Below, one piece after another: positions 39,526 through 46,955 of a stretch of DNA of 64,000 nucleotides. The DNA comes from Antarctobacter sediminis. GTDB lineage: Bacteria; Pseudomonadota; Alphaproteobacteria; Rhodobacterales; Rhodobacteraceae. A program made the translations under genes and the position numbers. The stretch covers positions 1 through 64,000 of the forward strand of contig NZ_JAHUZG010000002.1 of assembly GCF_019218285.1 (NCBI RefSeq). Reading direction: 5' to 3'. The number at the start of each line of letters is the position of its first letter. Position 1 is the first letter of the stretch. The notes under the pieces are model-generated. The model was not told the DNA's origin, did no database searches, and saw only the letters and a list, made by a program, of their open reading frames with translations.

Positions 39526-40956
39526 TCATTTTGAGGATCGGTAGCGTGCTGCGCTCTTGAATTGTTCATAGCCCATGCGTTCGGGGTAAAAACACAATCG
39601 AATTTCGCCTTTCGCGAAGCCGTAAAGCTCGGTATCGCGCACTTTCCAGGTTGTAATGCGAACGAACTCCTCGCCGTCCTCGTCCTGTTCTTGGTGGACG
39701 CTGAACCCAAGGCTGGGCTTGTTGAAAAACGCCGCGCTATCGGCAATGTCATAGCCCGTCGGAGACTTCGGCTTGCCCTCGGTGGGCATCTTGCGCGGGT
39801 GTGCAATCAGGCAGATGTGCGCGTCGTATTGCTCAGCCCATTGCCGGATGGATTGCAGGGCGAAATTGATATATGCCGTCATGCTTTCGCCCGGCTCGGG
39901 AAGGTGTTCCAACTCGTTCCACGGATCCACGACGATCAACTTGCACCCGTCACGGACGGCGAGCGTGTAGATCATGGCTTGCAGCCATCCGAGATTGTGC
40001 GCCTTGTTGCCGTCAAATGTCCGGTGAACGATCCGGAAATGCCCGTCCAAAAAGTGTGCGCACCGGGCCTGCGCTTCCGGGTTCAGCTTGTCCCAAGGCG
40101 CACCGGTGTGCAGGCGCGCGAGGTGGTCGCGGATCCGGTAAGGGTGCGTTTCGAAGGCCAAGAAGCCGACCTTGACGTTTTCCGCTTTGGCGACGTGATA
40201 GGCGGCAAAGGTGGTGAAGGTGGATTTGCCGGATCCCGGCGTCCCGGTGCCGACCGACATAGCCCCGACCTCAAAGGCCAATACGTAATCGAACGGCTTC
40301 ATGCCTACACGAAGGACGCGGCGCGCGGGCATCGGCGGCAGATCGGAAATGCCGGTGATGAACCCGCCTTCCGGATCCACGCTCTTGGCGTCAACAAGGC
40401 ACCGGGCAAGCTCACCTTCGCCAAACTTGCAAAGCACGTCGTTGGCGTCCTTGCAGCCTTCCGGCCACGTCGCATAGCGCACGTCATGCCCAGCAAGGAT
40501 GTTCGCCACGGTTTTCGGCAGGCTGGATCCGGCGGCGTCGTTGTCGCCCGCGACGATCACGAAGGGCGATTGACGCAGCAGAGCCTCGGCCTCAACCAAG
40601 ACCTCCCGCTTGCCGCCGTCCTCGGTCCAGCCATCAGGCAGCGACACGGCGCGAAGATATCCGGCCTGCATCACGCTGAGCGCGTCAATCTCGCCTTCGG
40701 TGATGACCACGGGTCCGGATCCGGCGCGAAGGGTATCCTCGTTGTAGAGGCCCCGGCTTATGCCCTGTGTGCTGCGCCAGTCCTTGCCTTCGACTTTGCG
40801 GAATTTACCGGCGTAGGGCTTGCCGCCCCGATGATACGCGAACGCCGCCACCGCCCCTAGCTGCGGGTGGTCTTGCGCCTTCACGCCCATATCCGCCAAA
40901 AGCGCGGCGTCCAGCTTTCTGACCTCGGTCAGCCACTGCATCACGTCCTGGCCCAT
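39526..40956 (-). CDS. Phage/satellite primase-helicase: TOPRIM plus DnaB-type helicase
   Basis: 476 residues from the ATG at 40956 (a TTG at 40959 is also in frame). The N-terminal part has TOPRIM motifs VVITEGEIDALSVMQAGY and VIVAGDNDAAGSSL. The C-terminal RecA-like helicase has Walker A GTPGSGKST near residue 240 and LIVVDPWNELEH as Walker B. This is the T7 gp4 architecture minus its zinc finger. The zinc finger is encoded immediately upstream in another frame; the two meet at a six-base C run on the plus strand (40964-40969). Expected to replicate the island after excision. Confidence 0.88.
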   Translation of the reverse strand: MGQDVMQWLTEVRKLDAALLADMGVKAQDHPQLGAVAAFAYHRGGKPYAGKFRKVEGKDWRSTQGISRGLYNEDTLRAGSGPVVITEGEIDALSVMQAGYLRAVSLPDGWTEDGGKREVLVEAEALLRQSPFVIVAGDNDAAGSSLPKTVANILAGHDVRYATWPEGCKDANDVLCKFGEGELARCLVDAKSVDPEGGFITGISDLPPMPARRVLRVGMKPFDYVLAFEVGAMSVGTGTPGSGKSTFTTFAAYHVAKAENVKVGFLAFETHPYRIRDHLARLHTGAPWDKLNPEAQARCAHFLDGHFRIVHRTFDGNKAHNLGWLQAMIYTLAVRDGCKLIVVDPWNELEHLPEPGESMTAYINFALQSIRQWAEQYDAHICLIAHPRKMPTEGKPKSPTGYDIADSAAFFNKPSLGFSVHQEQDEDGEEFVRITTWKVRDTELYGFAKGEIRLCFYPERMGYEQFKSAARYRSSK

Positions 40957-41155
40957 CAAAGAACCCCCCGCCGCTGTGGCTGCAATGCCAGCAGTGCCAG
41001 ACGACCCCCTCCGGCGTCCTCGTCACGCTGAGGCACGGATCCTTTTTCTTTTTCCGCCCCGCGCTGCATTCCGGGCAGGTCGTCCGCGCGTTGTTGCCCA
41101 TCCAGCGCCGAACGGTGATCCCGGCCTCGCTGAGTATTTCGCTCTCGCTGCGCAT
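40805..41155 (-). CDS. CHC2-type primase zinc-finger segment, probably the N-terminus of the primase-helicase
   Basis: Starts at the ATG at 41155 (MRSESEILSEAGITVRRWMG). A zinc-binding set CPECSAG...WHCWHC gives Cys pairs ~25 residues apart, as in phage primases. Sense coding probably ends near 40965. Beyond that the frame runs antisense-like through the helicase gene to 40805 and loses protein-like character. Skipping one base in the run at 40964-40969 would join it to the primase-helicase as one ~540-residue protein. Real frameshift, programmed slippage and sequencing error are all possible. Confidence 0.65.
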   Translation of the reverse strand: MRSESEILSEAGITVRRWMGNNARTTCPECSAGRKKKKDPCLSVTRTPEGVVWHCWHCSHSGGGFFDGPGRDAVADRGQKAGRRAFGGYGREGARPPAARGGGGVRVSSGRQALRR

Positions 41156-41291
41156 TGCGCACCTCCTGCATTGCCTGCCAGCGGGTCACGCCTTGCGCCT
41201 CTGCCGCTGCTGTCTCGGCCCGGAACCGGGTCATGCCGCCGTCAAATTCCATGATGGCCGCGCGCTCTTCGAATACCTCAACATCAAACAT
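40956..41291 (-). CDS. Small hypothetical protein of the replication module
   Basis: The ATG at 41291 overlaps the stop of the replication gene by 8 bp. The first ~55 residues (VEVFEERAAIMEFDGGMTRFRAE...ARWQAM-like) resemble a short acidic module I remember from mobile-element replication genes. The second half overlaps the zinc-finger frame and is rich in R, Q and G, so it may be translated but not conserved. The true end is uncertain. Confidence 0.45.
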   Translation of the reverse strand: MFDVEVFEERAAIMEFDGGMTRFRAETAAAEAQGVTRWQAMQEVRNAQRERNTQRGRDHRSALDGQQRADDLPGMQRGAEKEKGSVPQRDEDAGGGRLALLALQPQRRGVL

Positions 41292-42027
41292 GCTCAGTCA
41301 CCCATCCGACACCGTTGCCCGCGTAGCGCTTGCGCACACCGTTGATTTCCCGAATTTCGTTTATTTCGGGATGCGACTTTCGCTTGTCCTCTTGCTCCCG
41401 CTGGAACCGCAGCGCCCCGCCGATGAAGGCCACAGGATTAACCGCTCCCTCGCGCTGGCATCTGCCGATTGCCGCAAGCACTGCCTCGTCGCGATGCTCC
41501 TTGCGCCAATTCCCGATGATGCTCCGCGCCTTGCGTTCGGGGATTCCTGCGGCGACAAGGATTTGCACACCGCTGTCAAAGACCATTTTTGTCGGATCGA
41601 CGGGCGCGGCTGCGCTCGTCCCTACGGGAATATTGTAATCTTGTTCTTTTGTGTGTTGGCCCTGTGTTGACGGCGTGTTGACCTGCGTGTTTTCGCGGGC
41701 GCTAGCCGCCTGATACTTGTCGTAATTACAGATGGTTATCAGAAGACTTCCGTGTGTTGTGTCCGTGTTGATCGTACCTTCTTTTTCGAGGCGCACGATC
41801 AGCGTCCGGAGGACCTGGATTCCCACCCCGGTGGCGTTTTTCATTTGGCGATATGAAGTCAGCAGCTGACCGCGCTTGACGGTGACGGTCTTGCCGTTGG
41901 CGTCCATTTTGACGGGCTTCCAAGCCGCAGTGCTAATCATCCACAACCAAGCGCAGATCCGGTCGGGTTTCTTCTTGAAAACCGGGTGCTCAAGGAGGCT
42001 ACGATCCACCGCAATCCAGCCAAGCAT
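41284..42027 (-). CDS. Phage-type replication initiation / helicase-loader-like protein
   Basis: 247 residues from the ATG at 42027, which overlaps the stop of the 43-residue ORF by one base (TGATG). The N-terminal part (WIAVDRSLLEHPVFKKKPDRICAWLWMISTAAWK ... KRGQLLTSYRQMKNATGVGIQVLRTLIVRLEKEGTI) is the winged-helix line of phage replisome-organiser (DnaD/O-like) proteins. A low-complexity linker (~120-150) leads to a C-terminal helical part (ARSIIGNWRKEHRDEAVLAAIGRCQREGAVNPVAFIGGALRF), typical of loaders. It probably opens the island origin and recruits the downstream helicase. Confidence 0.8.
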   Translation of the reverse strand: MLGWIAVDRSLLEHPVFKKKPDRICAWLWMISTAAWKPVKMDANGKTVTVKRGQLLTSYRQMKNATGVGIQVLRTLIVRLEKEGTINTDTTHGSLLITICNYDKYQAASARENTQVNTPSTQGQHTKEQDYNIPVGTSAAAPVDPTKMVFDSGVQILVAAGIPERKARSIIGNWRKEHRDEAVLAAIGRCQREGAVNPVAFIGGALRFQREQEDKRKSHPEINEIREINGVRKRYAGNGVGWVTEHV

Positions 42028-42158
42028 CACGCCCCCTTTCCTGGGGGCGTGTCGGGGAGACGCTTGATCACGTCTCCAAGTCGCTGCCAGTACTTGGGCG
42101 GGGGATTGTTAACCCCCACACCCGGGTCCTTCGGCGGCATCGCGCTATTTTCGGGCAT
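42027..42158 (-). CDS. 43-residue ORF between alpA and the replication gene
   Basis: ATG at 42158, three bases after the alpA stop; its TGA shares one base with the next ATG. The peptide is proline-rich (PPKDPGVGVNNPPPKYWQRL, then GDVIKRLPDTPPGKGA). Tight packing on both sides and full use of the gap argue that it is real. I do not recognise a family. The KYWQRLGDVIKRLP segment could be a short amphipathic helix. Confidence 0.6.
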   Translation of the reverse strand: MPENSAMPPKDPGVGVNNPPPKYWQRLGDVIKRLPDTPPGKGA

Positions 42159-42161
42159 AGC

Positions 42162-42365
42162 CTAGATCTCCACCCGCTGGCGGGAAGCAACCCAGGCTTC
42201 CAGTTCCGAAAGGTGGAAGCCGATTGCGCGCGAACCTACCTTCACCGGCTTGGGGAACGTCGGGTCGTAGTACGGCGACTTTGGGTTCAGGGCATTGTAG
42301 GTGGCGCTGCGCGATTTGCCGGTGATCTTGTTCGCTTCCGGCATGCGAGCGATACGTTCGGTCAT
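42162..42365 (-). CDS. alpA: AlpA-like / MerR-type excisionase regulator
   Basis: 67 residues from the ATG at 42365 (GAGGAA upstream). The sequence ANKITGKSRSATYNALNP...DPTFPKPVKVGSRAIGFHLSELEAWVASR is the standard AlpA/MerR-like winged helix of P4, PICI and prophage regulators. In satellites AlpA activates the integrase or replication module. It is followed directly by a 43-residue ORF and the replication gene. Confidence 0.88.
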   Translation of the reverse strand: MTERIARMPEANKITGKSRSATYNALNPKSPYYDPTFPKPVKVGSRAIGFHLSELEAWVASRQRVEI

Positions 42366-42428
42366 CGTCGTTTCCTCTGGCAATTAACATCCAGAAAAGA
42401 CCAAACAAGCGCAGAAAAATCGTCCGTT

Positions 42429-43265
42429 TTAATTCTGTCTCCGAACCGCTCGCTCACCAATACGCTTGTTAGCTTCAAATGCCGAACGCAGCGGTTCATC
42501 GCTTCGGCGGGCCCGATACAGGTTCGCCAGCGCGTCGTAGTGCTTGGGTAGCTGGTCGAAAACAGCACGGGCTGCCGGATCGTCAGGCGGCTGCGTCAAT
42601 AGAATTGCGTCGGTTACCGCTTGGATGGCAGATCCCTTGCCGGCTTTCAGCTTATTGGTTGTCGCTTTCAAGCCAAGGCCCACGGCAAAGCCGAGAAGCA
42701 TGACGGCGATTTCTTTGCCGCGGCGTATTGCTGGCCGCCCCGCTCGCCTTTCGATTCCCATGTGCCCCGCGGTCAGCCGGTTCAGTTCCGAAATTGCCCG
42801 TTCAGAGTGGTCACGCAAGCCGTTGAGAAACCCCGCCAACTCGGCGATCTCTTGCTCATTGACCGGGCGCGTTGTGCCATTGTCCCAGTGCGTGGTGATC
42901 TCTTCCGGCGTGAGATGAAGCACGGAAATGGGTGACTTTTTATGTAGTTTTGCAGCAACACGAAACTGAGCCATCTCGATCATGCTAGCATATTCCCCTA
43001 GGTGATCGACCAGACGTGAGAGTCGGTCGAAAAACTCGTCGTCATTTATTCGATCCGGTTTTATCTCCTCCGGCGGGCGGTCACGAACCTTTTCATCTTC
43101 GTTTTGGTCCGCCTCGATCAACTCAAACGACGCGATCGGTGTCTTGGGCGACAACCTGTTCGGTGTCGACGATCCTACCCTCGCTTCTCGTTCCAAAAGG
43201 TGTGTTAGACGTGCAACGACCTTCGCGATAACCTGATGCATTTCCAGGTTGACTGATGCGTTCAT
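42429..43265 (-). CDS. Island protein of unknown function, coupled to the integrase
   Basis: 278 residues. The ATG at 43265 shares one base with the integrase stop (TGATG), so translation is probably coupled. The sequence is mostly helical and charged. It has an acidic N-terminal third (IEADQNEDEKVRDRPPEE), a middle helix pair (~85-180) and one glycine/alanine-rich hydrophobic stretch (IAVMLLGFAVGLGLKA, ~188-204) that could be a membrane segment. I do not recognise a family. Confidence 0.6.
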   Translation of the reverse strand: MNASVNLEMHQVIAKVVARLTHLLEREARVGSSTPNRLSPKTPIASFELIEADQNEDEKVRDRPPEEIKPDRINDDEFFDRLSRLVDHLGEYASMIEMAQFRVAAKLHKKSPISVLHLTPEEITTHWDNGTTRPVNEQEIAELAGFLNGLRDHSERAISELNRLTAGHMGIERRAGRPAIRRGKEIAVMLLGFAVGLGLKATTNKLKAGKGSAIQAVTDAILLTQPPDDPAARAVFDQLPKHYDALANLYRARRSDEPLRSAFEANKRIGERAVRRQN

Positions 43266-44464
43266 CAATTCACTTCCACTAGTTTTACCACACTGCTAGT
43301 CCCGCCGGTAACATGAGACGCCCAGCGTTCAAGAAGGACACGTCGTTGTTCGAGATAGTCGGTTTTCCGATATGTGCGGACCACGGTGCTGTCTGCAACA
43401 TGAGCGATCATTGCTTCCGCCACCTCATGCGGCGCATCAGTCGCTTCGGCCAACCAAACGCGAATACTGGTTCGGAAACCGTGCGGCCGCGCTTCCAAAC
43501 CAGCAACCTTCATGGGCTTTGCAACTGCCACATCACTCACGACACTGCCCGTCTCGTTCGCGAACAGGAAACCATCGCGGGCAAACGGGCGGGCCAACTC
43601 GATCACGTGGAGGGCTTCGGCCGAAAGAGGCATTCGATAATCCGAAGTCTTGTTTTTTCGACCCTTCAACGTGTCTGCGGGCACGGTCCAAAGGTCTCCG
43701 TCGATTTGGTCGAGGTGGAGGCAGCGAAGGGGCTTCAATCGAACGCCCCCGCCGAGAAGGATGTAGAGCCGTAGGGCAAGATGGGATCGCGCCTCGTCGC
43801 CCAGGGTCGCATAGAAAGCCGGAACCTCCTGCCACGGCATCGAAGGTATGTTCTTGGCCACGTGACGGGACTGACCCAGCAAGGCCCTCGCCTTCTCCGT
43901 TGCCTGCAAGTCCACGTCGAGCCCCATCGCCGCAGCGTGCTTAAGGACGATCGAGATTCGGTTTAGAGCTTTGCGCGCCGTTTCGGCCTTCACATGCCAC
44001 AAGGGCGCTAGAACGTCGCGTATGTCACGCTGGTCGATATCCTCAACCGGAACGCTGCCGAGCTTTGGCAGAACATGTTGTTCAAGAGGCGACATCCAGC
44101 GACCCGCCTTGCCATCGTCTTTCAGTTCAGCCTTCCGTGCTTCGAAAGCCTCTGTTGTGACAGCCCGAAAAGTGTTGTCAGAACGCGCCGCCTCACGCCT
44201 TTGGCGCTCACGCTCTCGAATCGGGTTCTTTCCTGACTGGATAACAGTACGCCAACGGTCACGCTCTTCGCGTGCATCCTTGAGCCCCACCAACGGATAG
44301 CCGCCCAAACCCATCTCATGGCGGCGTCCATGCATGTCGAAGCGGAAGAACCATTGTGCGCCCCCATCCGGCCGCTTGTGAAGCCAGAGGCCACCACCAT
44401 CGTTGTACTTGCCGATTGGTGCGGACTTGACGAACGCAGAAGACAGTTTGTTCAACGCTCGCAT
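43265..44464 (-). CDS. int: Tyrosine recombinase/integrase, P4 type (DUF4102 N-terminus)
   Basis: 399 residues from the ATG at 44464, preceded by a G7 run. The N-terminal arm-binding domain reads VKSAPIGKYNDGGGLWLHKRPDGGAQWFFRFDMHGRRHEMGLGGYP. Catalytic residues by position: R242 (GGGVRLKPLR), H328 and R331 (RPHGFRTS), H355 and Y365 (RTYRKTDYLEQRR). It should integrate and excise the island at tRNA-Thr. It lies ~150 bp inside attR and reads inward. Confidence 0.94.
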   Translation of the reverse strand: MRALNKLSSAFVKSAPIGKYNDGGGLWLHKRPDGGAQWFFRFDMHGRRHEMGLGGYPLVGLKDAREERDRWRTVIQSGKNPIRERERQRREAARSDNTFRAVTTEAFEARKAELKDDGKAGRWMSPLEQHVLPKLGSVPVEDIDQRDIRDVLAPLWHVKAETARKALNRISIVLKHAAAMGLDVDLQATEKARALLGQSRHVAKNIPSMPWQEVPAFYATLGDEARSHLALRLYILLGGGVRLKPLRCLHLDQIDGDLWTVPADTLKGRKNKTSDYRMPLSAEALHVIELARPFARDGFLFANETGSVVSDVAVAKPMKVAGLEARPHGFRTSIRVWLAEATDAPHEVAEAMIAHVADSTVVRTYRKTDYLEQRRVLLERWASHVTGGTSSVVKLVEVN

Positions 44465-44479
44465 AACCCCCCCAAGTTG

Positions 44480-44498
44480 TCCACCTTTGTACCCACCT
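44480..44498 (+). repeat. Possible integrase arm-type site, right
   Basis: TCCACCTTTGTACCCACC lies upstream of the integrase start and ~120 bp inside attR. It matches the element at 26111-26130 in sequence and orientation. Confidence 0.5.
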
Positions 44499-44616
44499 CT
44501 AGATATTGGATGACTTGAGACGAGGCAAGATGCCGATGGACGTTGCATTACGCAAAATCAATTACTTGAGTGGATAATGATGGAGAATTGAACGTCTTTG
44601 AACAACATAGGACAAT

Positions 44617-44642
44617 GGTTCGGTGCCGTGTGGGGGCACCAT
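44617..44642 (+). repeat. attR: partial copy of the tRNA-Thr 3' end
   Basis: Copy of 26029-26054 with three mismatches in the first nine bases and 17 identical bases (44626-44642). It marks the chromosomal right end of the island. Confidence 0.85.
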
Positions 44643-45193
44643 AAAAATCAACGCTTTAGCAGTTCGGGTGTTCGTCGTTAGGCTCATTTTAGGCTCCGAT
44701 CTGGTTGCCCTTGAGTTTGGGTCGCGTAGTAGCTGACGCTGGTACATCACGTCCACGTGACGCCTTCGTTATGCCAGCAGTGGGCTGTTATCACTGGTAC
44801 GGCGGCGGCTTCAACACGTACAGGGTGGGCGGGGAGCGGACCTTTGCCGCGCCTTGGACCAACGGCAGCAAAGACGCGGGAAGCAGACTTGGTAACGTAG
44901 AGGTCAACTGCCAACAGTGAACGCCGCGACCGCCCAGCTCTCAAGGGTGAAGTTTTCCGCGAGAAATCGCCTTGCGCCGAAGCTCTTGCGACTTAGCCTT
45001 CCTTTGACTTTTGTCGAGCCCATTGAAGTCGGTGTGCGAGTGATGCGGATTATTCTCCAATGGACTTTCGAAGCACTCAATCGGATTAGGATCTTCTGCG
45101 CATTCTGCCGGTGTTATGCCAAATACGCCCTCCGAATTCAGCCCGAGTGCCCGGAAATTGTCATGTGATTGTGATCCTCCCCCGCTGAAGTGG
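44643..45193. other. Gap without a convincing gene between attR and the IS
   Basis: About 550 bp. Open frames exist on both strands (for example 44705-44920 plus, 44941-45190 minus) but none shows a family motif or a good ribosome-binding site. The minus-strand frame that runs from the IS edge to 44941 could be the decayed remainder of the integrase at 46433-46663; I could not show this. Confidence 0.4.
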
Positions 45194-45262
45194 TAATCCC
45201 CCCCCGATCTTAAGGGGATGCGGAAGTAGAATTTTCTCGACAGGATGAACGAGGAGATTCCG

Positions 45263-45568
45263 ATGAAGAAGGCATGATTCACAGAAGCCCAGATCATGGG
45301 TGTGCTGCGCCAGATGGAGGGCGGTGTGCCTGCGGCCGAGCTGTGCCGCGGTTCTAGCGTATAGCAATCGATCCGGGGGATCGATTGTAGCGCAGAACGG
45401 GATGAGCAGTGCCACGCTGTACAAGTGGCGGGCGAAGTATGGCGGGATGGACGCCAGTCTCATTAGTGAGATGAAGGCGATGGCCGAGGAGAACCGGCGG
45501 CTGAAGCGCATGGACGCTGACGTCAGCATGCAGAACGACCTGCTGAAGGAGGCGCTCGGAAAAAAATG
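45263..45568 (+). pseudogene. IS3-family transposase orfA, broken
   Basis: Reads ATG AAG AAG GCA TGA, a stop at codon 5 where CGA (Arg) is expected, then FTEAQIMGVLRQMEGGVPAAELCR. A 48-bp palindromic insert (45351-45398) then breaks the frame, after which NGMSSATLYKWRAKYGGMDAS and the leucine-zipper part [29 protein letters not shown] follow. The helix-turn-helix of OrfA is thus split and the element is probably not autonomous. Confidence 0.85.
45351..45398. repeat. 48-bp palindromic insertion within orfA
   Basis: Core CAATCGATCC-GGG-GGATCGATTG is a perfect 10-bp inverted repeat. Outer arms GTTCT-A-GCG... and ...GCGC-AGAAC also pair imperfectly. It replaces about two codons of orfA. This looks like a very small MITE or palindromic repeat element. 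Confidence 0.6.
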
Positions 45569-46393
45569 TTCCGGCCAGCTCAACGCCGAGAGTTGGCCGT
45601 GAAAGCGGTGGCGATGAAGGGCGTCAGCATCGCGCTGGCATGCCGAGCATTCGATGTCAGTGAGACGTGCTATCGGTACAGCCCGAAGCTGGACGGGGAG
45701 AGCGAGCAAATCGCCGACCTGCTCCTCGGCCTGACGGCTGCAAGGAAGACTTGGGGCTTTGGCCTGTGTTTCCTGTATCTGCGCAACGTGCAGGGGCACA
45801 AGTGGAACCACAAGCGGGTGTACCGGATCTACCGCGAGCTGGAGTTGAATCTCAGGATCAAGCCGCGCAAGCGCCTGAAGCGGGAAAAGCCGGACGAACT
45901 GGCTGTGCCTGAGGCCCCGAATGAAGTCTGGTCGATGGACTTCATGGCCGACAGGCTGGGGGATGGACGGCAATTCCGGCTGCTGAACGTTCTGGACGAC
46001 TTCAACCGCGAAGGACTGGGCATTGAGGTCGACTTTTCACTGCCTGCGGAAAGGGTTGTCCGAGCTCTGAACCAGATCATCGAATGGCGTGGTGCCCCTG
46101 GGAGAATTCGAGTCGACAACGGCCCGGAATACGTCAGTGGCACCCTCATGGAATGGGCCGAGAGCCGGGGTATTACCTTGGCATACATCCAGCCCGGAAA
46201 GCCTCAGCAGAACGCCTATGTCGAGCGCCACAACCGGACGGTCCGGCATGAATGGCTGGACTTATACATTTTCGAAAGCATCGAAGAGGCGCAGCAGATT
46301 GCCACCGAGTGGCTCTGGTCCTACAACCATGAACGCCCGAACATGGGCAACGGCGGGATGACACATGCAAAGGGACTAAAGACGGTCGCGTAA
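45566..46393 (+). CDS. IS3-family transposase orfB (DDE integrase core)
   Basis: 275 residues if started at the ATG overlapping the A7 run; normally made by -1 frameshift from orfA. HTH_21-like N-terminus ([23 protein letters not shown]), then the DDE core: D in [11 protein letters not shown] in [13 protein letters not shown] and E in [17 protein letters not shown]. Length and motifs are intact. Without OrfA it may be inactive in this copy. Confidence 0.92.
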   Translation: MFRPAQRRELAVKAVAMKGVSIALACRAFDVSETCYRYSPKLDGESEQIADLLLGLTAARKTWGFGLCFLYLRNVQGHKWNHKRVYRIYRELELNLRIKPRKRLKREKPDELAVPEAPNEVWSMDFMADRLGDGRQFRLLNVLDDFNREGLGIEVDFSLPAERVVRALNQIIEWRGAPGRIRVDNGPEYVSGTLMEWAESRGITLAYIQPGKPQQNAYVERHNRTVRHEWLDLYIFESIEEAQQIATEWLWSYNHERPNMGNGGMTHAKGLKTVA

Positions 46394-46432
46394 ATTCTAC
46401 GACCAAGCCCCCGAAAAAACGGGGGGATTACC

Positions 46433-46663
46433 GATGGACTTGCTGAGTTCAGGGCAGACGTCTGCGTGGCCGGTGTCTTTCAACATTTGTCTTTCTCGCT
46501 CTTCAAGAGCCTGGACGAGCACGGAGGCGCGTCTGACGGCGTCGAGCAGGAAATCGGTTCGCAAAGAAAGACAGAGAAACGGGTTTGATCCGCGCGCGGA
46601 GAGCGCTCGGGGGAGCCGTTTTCGGAAGTAGAAGATTCTGCCGCGCCGAGAGAGGTAAGGCAT
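46433..46663 (-). pseudogene. Truncated tyrosine integrase N-terminus (DUF6538-like), cut by the IS
   Basis: From the ATG at 46663 (GAGGAA upstream) the frame gives MPYLSRRGRIFYFRKRLPR and LSLRTDFLLDAVRRASVLVQALEERERQML, the N-terminal line of phage integrases with a DUF6538 domain. The frame runs into the IS right end and stops inside it. No catalytic domain remains nearby. It lies 158 bp beyond the 3' end of tRNA-Gln and reads away from it, as an integrase of an element inserted in that tRNA would. Confidence 0.65.
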
Positions 46664-46820
46664 GGCGATTCCTCGACCGGACTGGTGGGAATCGAAGCTG
46701 CGACGCGTGCGCCGGGAAGGGCCGTGTGTCACAGCCTGTGCTACAGCGCGGGCGTGCGGTGTGACAGCGGCCTGGGCACACCCCTCAAGGGCTTTGTTTT
46801 TACTGGATAACTTCGGTATT

Positions 46821-46895
46821 TGGCTGGGGTGGTAGGATTCGAACCTACGGTACGCGGTACCAAAAACCGTTGCCTTACCACTTGGCTACACCCCA
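46821..46895 (-). tRNA. tRNA-Gln (anticodon UUG)
   Basis: Reverse complement begins TGGGGTGTAGCCAAGTGG and ends GGTTCGAATCCTACCACCCCA-G-CCA. Acceptor TGGGGTG/CACCCCA, anticodon loop with TTG and T loop TTCGAAT all fit. The 3' end points toward the truncated integrase. Confidence 0.95.
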
Positions 46896-46955
46896 ACCGT
46901 GGCGCGCTACTTACGATGAGGTTTCGGCGGGATCAAGACCTAACTTGCAAGAAAA

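Larger units (their letters stand above)
26029..44642. mobile_element. Integrated genomic island with phage-satellite (PICI-like) core and defence cargo
   Basis: About 18.6 kb between direct repeats in tRNA-Thr. An integrase lies just inside the right end. The core reads, from the integrase inward on the minus strand: int, coiled hypothetical, AlpA-like regulator, 43-residue ORF, replication protein, small ORF, primase zinc finger, primase-helicase, small terminase. No capsid, portal, large terminase or tail gene is present. The cargo is hsdM-hsdS-(208-aa gene)-hsdR, an OLD nuclease, a frameshifted uracil-DNA-glycosylase, an HExxH protein, a 140-aa protein and a Rha-type regulator. This gene set is the architecture known for Gram-negative phage-inducible chromosomal islands. 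Satellite status is inference. Confidence 0.85.
45194..46432 (+). mobile_element. Degenerate IS3-family insertion sequence
   Basis: About 1,239 bp bounded by inverted ends GGTAATCCCCCC...: left end 45194 on, right end (reverse complement) ending 46432, both continuing into a G/C-rich arm. Inside are a broken orfA and an intact orfB with an A7 slippery run (45560-45566) at their junction, the usual -1 frameshift layout of IS3 elements. No identical target duplication is visible at the edges (AAGT versus GATG), so one end may have been altered. Confidence 0.8.

Noticed and set aside
45189-46437. Target-site duplication of the IS
   Set aside because: Bases flanking the inferred ends (AAGT and GATG) do not match; I could not define a duplication.
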